Assembly (NCBI RefSeq): GCF_001742745.1
Contig: NZ_MJAK01000001.1
Location: forward strand, 434,001-498,000
DNA length: 64,000 nt
From: Curtobacterium sp. ER1/6
GTDB lineage: Bacteria > Actinomycetota > Actinomycetes > Actinomycetales > Microbacteriaceae
Direction of reading: 5' to 3'
Numbering within the stretch: the stretch's first letter is position 1; each line of letters starts with the position of its first letter. Both the position numbers and the translations under genes were made by a program. The notes under the pieces are model-generated. The model searched no databases. It was not told where the DNA came from and saw only the letters and a program-made list of their open reading frames with translations. Positions 61,158 to 64,000 of the stretch are shown one piece after another.

Positions 61158-61208
61158 ATGACCGCCGAACCTGCAGCCCAGCGTGAGCGCGACGAGGAGC
61201 CCGCATGA
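61158..61208 (+). CDS. 16-residue leader peptide ORF coupled to cupin gene
   Basis: The frame reads MTAEPAAQRERDEEPA and stops in an ATGA overlap with the cupin start. The position right after a leaderless promoter and the exact overlap suggest translation coupling. The ribosome-binding site of the cupin gene (GAGGAG) lies inside this ORF. No attenuation hairpin is evident. Confidence 0.5.
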   Translation: MTAEPAAQRERDEEPA

Positions 61209-61636
61209 CCGACGAGACGTTCGAGCAACCGTTCCCGATCGGCGAGGAGAACGCCGCCTACGCCCAGTACTTCACCGGCCGGAGCTACCTCGCGCCCCTC
61301 ACCGACGGTGTACCCGTCGTCAGCAACGTCACCTTCGAACCCGGCTGCCGCAACGACTGGCACGTGCACCACGGCACCGACGGCGGCGGCGACCAGATCC
61401 TCCTCTGCACCGCCGGCTCCGGCTGGTACCAGGCCGAAGGCTCCGACCCCGTCAGCATGACCCCGGGCACCACCGTGCGCGTCCCTGCCGGGACCAAGCA
61501 CTGGCACGGTGCGAAGGCGGACTCCTGGTTCTCCCACATCGCCTTCACCACGCCCGGTCCGGACGTGCGCAACGAGTGGCTCGAGCCGGTCGACGAGGAC
61601 ACCTACGGGCACCTGCCCGCCACCTCGGCGCCCTGA
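61205..61636 (+). CDS. Cupin domain protein
   Basis: The 143-residue single cupin has motif 1 HVHHGTDGGGDQILLCTAG with two metal His and a Glu replaced by Gln/Asp, and motif 2 PGTTVRVPAGTKHWHGA with the last metal His. The closest group is the cupin often paired with carboxymuconolactone decarboxylase-like proteins, but no such gene is adjacent. It begins in the overlap with the 16-codon leader ORF. Confidence 0.82.
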   Translation: MTDETFEQPFPIGEENAAYAQYFTGRSYLAPLTDGVPVVSNVTFEPGCRNDWHVHHGTDGGGDQILLCTAGSGWYQAEGSDPVSMTPGTTVRVPAGTKHWHGAKADSWFSHIAFTTPGPDVRNEWLEPVDEDTYGHLPATSAP

Positions 61637-61734
61637 ACACGCCGACCCCGACACCACTCACGCCGAGGAGGCGCTGCTCGCCGACTCCGCGCCACCCCCG
61701 GTCGGCGGGACGGTCGAGTCCACGCCCCTGCCGC

Positions 61735-61794
61735 ACCCCGTTCGACGAGCGCACCCATCTCCGGGTCGTCCTCCACCACCAGGATGTCCGCCAC
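61735..61794 (-). pseudogene. Remnant of an OmpR-type response regulator receiver domain (first 20 codons)
   Basis: After an intact AAGGAG and 5-base spacing, a GTG opens ADILVVEDDPEMGALVERG, the first strand and acidic pocket (EDD) of a receiver domain. The following sequence loses all similarity, and no other frame continues it. The rest of the gene seems deleted. Confidence 0.65.
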
Positions 61795-61897
61795 GTGCGC
61801 TCCTTCCGTGCGGCAATCATGCCCGACACCGCTGCCGCCCGCAGCGCGCGGCACCGAGCACGACCGGGTCGGCCCCGGGACACCGACCGCGACCGGG

Positions 61898-62629
61898 TCA
61901 GCCCCGCGGCACCTGGCCCGCCCGCAGCATCGCCCGCTCGAGCAGCTCGAGGTCGATCCCCACGTGCCGACGGGCCACCACCCCGGCGTCCCCCGGACGG
62001 CCGTCGCAGACCGCGTCGACGAGCTCCTCGTGCTCCCGGAGCGCCCGCGCCTCCATCTCCGCCATGCCCTCGGCCGTGCCCCACAGGTGCGCGGGTGCGG
62101 CGATGGACACCTGCGACTCCAGTCCGGCGAGCGTGGCGGCGAGCACCTCGTTGCCCGCGGCGTCGATGATCGTGCGGTGCAGGACGGCGTCCGCCTGCTG
62201 CTTCTCGAACCCGGAGGTGGCCGCCCGGAAGGCGTCCAACCGGTCGCGGAGCGCCGCTCGTCCGTCGTCGTCGATGCGCTCGGCGGCGGCGGTGGCGAGC
62301 GCACCGTGCAGCAGTGCGATCGCGTCGGCGGTGTCGCGGATGCCCGCCCAGCGTGCCAGGAGCGTCCGTCCGACGGCGTCCGACGACGTGTCGGGCCACT
62401 GCGTCCTCACGAAGGTGCCGCCGCCGCGGCCGCGGCGGGTCTCGAGCAGGCCGCGGTCGACGAGCCGGGCGAGTGCGGCACGGACGGTCACGCGTCCGAC
62501 CCCGAGGAGCACGGCGAGCTCACGCTCCGGCGGGAGCCGTGACGCCGGCAGGTACTCCCCGACGGCCACGGCCGTGACGAGCCGGTCCTCGACCTCGTCG
62601 ACCCGGGTCTCCGTCGCGCGATCTGGCAC
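61898..62629 (-). CDS. FadR-type GntR family transcriptional regulator
   Basis: The 243-residue protein has an N-terminal winged helix (LPPERELAVLLGVGRVTVRA, LLETRRGRGGGTFV) and an FCD ligand-binding domain (DAIALLHGALATAAAERI, HRTIIDAAGNEVLAATLA, ALREHEELVDAVCDGRPGDA). It is divergent from the hydrolase/permease genes, and an AAAGGT-N10-ACCTTT palindrome lies between them. It probably represses that unit and may sense an amino-acid-related ligand. Confidence 0.9.
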   Translation of the reverse strand: MPDRATETRVDEVEDRLVTAVAVGEYLPASRLPPERELAVLLGVGRVTVRAALARLVDRGLLETRRGRGGGTFVRTQWPDTSSDAVGRTLLARWAGIRDTADAIALLHGALATAAAERIDDDGRAALRDRLDAFRAATSGFEKQQADAVLHRTIIDAAGNEVLAATLAGLESQVSIAAPAHLWGTAEGMAEMEARALREHEELVDAVCDGRPGDAGVVARRHVGIDLELLERAMLRAGQVPRG

Positions 62630-62670
62630 TCCTGCCCCTCCCTGCGTTTCGTCCACGTTACGGGACCAGG

Positions 62671-62692
62671 AAAGGTATTGCAGGGAACCTTT
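62671..62692. promoter_or_regulatory. Palindromic operator AAAGGT-N10-ACCTTT
   Basis: A perfect 6-bp inverted repeat overlaps the -35 box of the hydrolase promoter, in the interval between the divergent GntR gene and the hydrolase. It is a good candidate for the GntR binding site. Confidence 0.6.
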
Positions 62693-62706
62693 GGGCGGGC
62701 CATGCT
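62678..62706 (+). promoter_or_regulatory. Promoter of the hydrolase gene
   Basis: TTGCAG and CATGCT are separated by 17 bases and the -10 ends 7 bases before the ATG, indicating a leaderless transcript. Confidence 0.55.
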
Positions 62707-62713
62707 GTGCGTC

Positions 62714-63628
62714 ATGTCCCGCATCACCGAAGGCACGATGCCGTTCCGCGACGGCCACACCTGGTACCGCGTCACCGAACCGGACACCCCGGTAGCGGGT
62801 GCGCTGCCCCTCGTCGTCCTGCACGGCGGTCCCGGCATGGCGCACGACTACCTCCGGAACCTCGCGGCCCTGGCCGACGAGACCGGCCGGACCGTGGTGC
62901 ACCACGACCAGTTCGGCTGCGGCCGGAGCTCGCACCGCCCGGACGCCCCGGTCGACTCGTGGACGCCGCAGCTGTTCGTCGACGAGTACACCGCCCTGGT
63001 CGAGCACCTCGGGCTCGGCGAGCACCACGTCCTCGGCCAGTCGTGGGGCGGCATGCTCGGGTCGGAGATCGCGGTCCGCCAACCGGAGCACCTGCGGTCG
63101 CTCGCGATCTGCAACTCCCCCGCGTCGATGCAGCTCTGGGTCGACGGCGCGGCCGAGCTCCGGGCGCAGCTGCCGCAGGACGTGCAGGACGCCCTCACCC
63201 GCCACGAGGACGCCGGCACCGTCGACGACCCCGAGTACCTCGCCGCCACGGAGGTCTTCTACGAGCGCCACGTCTGCCGCGTCGTCCCCATGCCGCAGGA
63301 CTTCGTCGACTCCGAGACGCAGATGGAGCAGGAGCCGACGGTCTACCACACCATGAACGGCCCGAACGAGTTCCACGTCATCGGCACGATGCGCGACTGG
63401 ACCGTCGTCGACCGTCTCGACCGCGTGGTCACCCCGACCCTCGTCATCGCCGGCGAGCACGACGAGGCGACCCCCGCCACCTGGCAGCCCTTCGTCGAGC
63501 GCATCGCCGACGTCCGCCAGCACGTCTTCCCCGGCGCGAGCCACTGCTCGCACCTGGAGCAGCCCGAGGAGTTCCGCCGCGTGATCGCGGCCTTCCTCGC
63601 CGAGCACGACGACCAGCCCACCGGCTGA
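62714..63628 (+). CDS. Proline iminopeptidase-family alpha/beta hydrolase
   Basis: The 304-residue hydrolase shows the oxyanion stretch VVLHGGPGMAHDYL, HHDQFGCGRSS, the nucleophile elbow GQSWGGMLG, the acid in AGEHDEATP and the catalytic His in ASHCSHLEQPEEF. This matches the tricorn-interacting/L-amino-acid amidase subgroup of proline iminopeptidases. It cleaves N-terminal proline or amino-acid amides in the cytosol. An amino-acid permease follows, suggesting uptake and hydrolysis of a peptide or amide. Upstream in-frame ATG codons overlap the promoter and are less likely. Confidence 0.9.
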   Translation: MSRITEGTMPFRDGHTWYRVTEPDTPVAGALPLVVLHGGPGMAHDYLRNLAALADETGRTVVHHDQFGCGRSSHRPDAPVDSWTPQLFVDEYTALVEHLGLGEHHVLGQSWGGMLGSEIAVRQPEHLRSLAICNSPASMQLWVDGAAELRAQLPQDVQDALTRHEDAGTVDDPEYLAATEVFYERHVCRVVPMPQDFVDSETQMEQEPTVYHTMNGPNEFHVIGTMRDWTVVDRLDRVVTPTLVIAGEHDEATPATWQPFVERIADVRQHVFPGASHCSHLEQPEEFRRVIAAFLAEHDDQPTG

Positions 63629-63643
63629 GCCGACCGACCCGCC

Positions 63644-63685
63644 GGCCGGGAGGCGCGCACCCACCCCGCCACGCGCCTCCCGGCC
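63644..63685. repeat. GGGAGGCGCG palindrome copy
   Basis: GGCCGGGAGGCGCG pairs with CGCGCCTCCCGGCC over 14 bp. It stands between the hydrolase and the permease and could attenuate read-through. Confidence 0.8.
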
Positions 63686-63779
63686 GCCGCCCCTCCGGAC
63701 CCGACCGGCGCGCCCACCCAGCCACGCGCCCGGCGTCCGGCATCCCCTCCCACGCACCGTCTCCCCGAACGGAACCACG

Positions 63780-64000
63780 ATGTCGCAGCAGCACAGCGAG
63801 CTCTCTGCACAGCACCAGCTCGAGGCCTACGGCTACAAGCAGGAGCTCAAGCGCTCCGTCTCCACCACCGACCTGCTCGTCTACGGGCTCGTCTTCATGG
63901 TGCCGATCGCCCCGTGGGCGATCTTCGGCACCGTCTACAACGCCTCGAGCGGCATGGTCCCGCTCGTGTACATCGTCGGCCTCGTCGCGATGATCTTCAC
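63780..64000 (+). CDS. APC family amino-acid permease, N-terminal part (cut by window edge)
   Basis: The first 73 residues show a polar N-terminus (HSELSAQHQLEAYGYKQELK) and then LLVYGLVFMVPIAPWAIFG and LVYIVGLVAMIF, the first two spans of APC amino-acid permeases. The gene runs past the window. A weak GGA lies 6 bases before the ATG. Together with the preceding hydrolase and the divergent GntR it forms a small amino-acid or peptide use unit. Confidence 0.8.
   Translation, partial: MSQQHSELSAQHQLEAYGYKQELKRSVSTTDLLVYGLVFMVPIAPWAIFGTVYNASSGMVPLVYIVGLVAMIF

Noticed and set aside
61603..61734. Continuation of the response-regulator remnant
   Set aside because: The open frame continues but its translation (RPSRRPGVARSRRA) has no receiver-domain similarity.

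Overview
The window is very GC-rich DNA with dense, head-to-tail genes that often overlap by 4 bases (ATGA or GTGA). Many starts appear leaderless: a TANNNT -10 box lies only 6-7 bases before the start codon. With tRNAs lacking an encoded CCA, a fliO-flhA flagellar operon ending in csrA, and an XRE-MurA fusion, this suggests a motile actinobacterium of the Microbacteriaceae, perhaps Curtobacterium-like. The genus is inference; no rRNA is present.

Region 1 (1-12.9 kb) is a surface-glycan locus of heptose type. It holds gmhB, gmhA, two PfkB/cytidylyltransferase (HldE-type) fusions, three GT9 glycosyltransferases (one cut by the left edge), two GT4-like enzymes, one GT2, a short SDR and an aldehyde dehydrogenase. 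No recognisable HldD epimerase is seen.

Region 2 (12.9-16.9 kb) has a secreted PhoA with a PHO-box-like element upstream, a divergent molybdopterin oxidoreductase/FAD reductase pair, and tRNA-Gly.

Region 3 (16.9-24.6 kb) is a convergent two-operon unit. One strand carries an amino-acid ABC importer whose permease is fused to a GNAT acetyltransferase; the other carries three flavin monooxygenases. The gene set resembles S-substituted-cysteine salvage. Both promoters have TTGCG boxes phased exactly 20 bp apart.

Region 4 (24.6-29.5 kb) has a membrane protein, a secreted FN3/propeller protein, a secreted GH43 enzyme and four tRNA genes (Val-GAC, Cys, Gly, Val-CAC). Region 5 (29.5-35.2 kb) is a jetABC (MksFEB, Wadjet-type condensin) operon with no adjacent jetD, followed by a 164-bp tandem repeat array.

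Region 6 (35.7-41.2 kb) has small proteins, a POT peptide transporter, an acyl-CoA oxidase-like enzyme and a SatD-like regulator/membrane-protein pair behind a palindromic promoter. Region 7 (41.2-52.1 kb) is one minus-strand flagellar operon: flbD, motA, motB, fliM, fliN, fliO, fliP, fliQ, fliR, flhB, flhA, a P-loop-less flhF-like gene, and csrA. It is headed by a sigma-28-type promoter.

Region 8 (52.2-64 kb) is mixed: XRE-MurA, a DUF475-like membrane protein, a CPA1 antiporter, an acidic hypothetical and DUF2625 group, a VOC/WYL pair, a cupin behind a 16-codon leader ORF, a remnant of a response regulator, and a GntR regulator divergent from a proline-iminopeptidase-like hydrolase and an amino-acid permease that runs off the right edge. 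Short dispersed palindromes with a GGGAGGCGCG core recur between genes.
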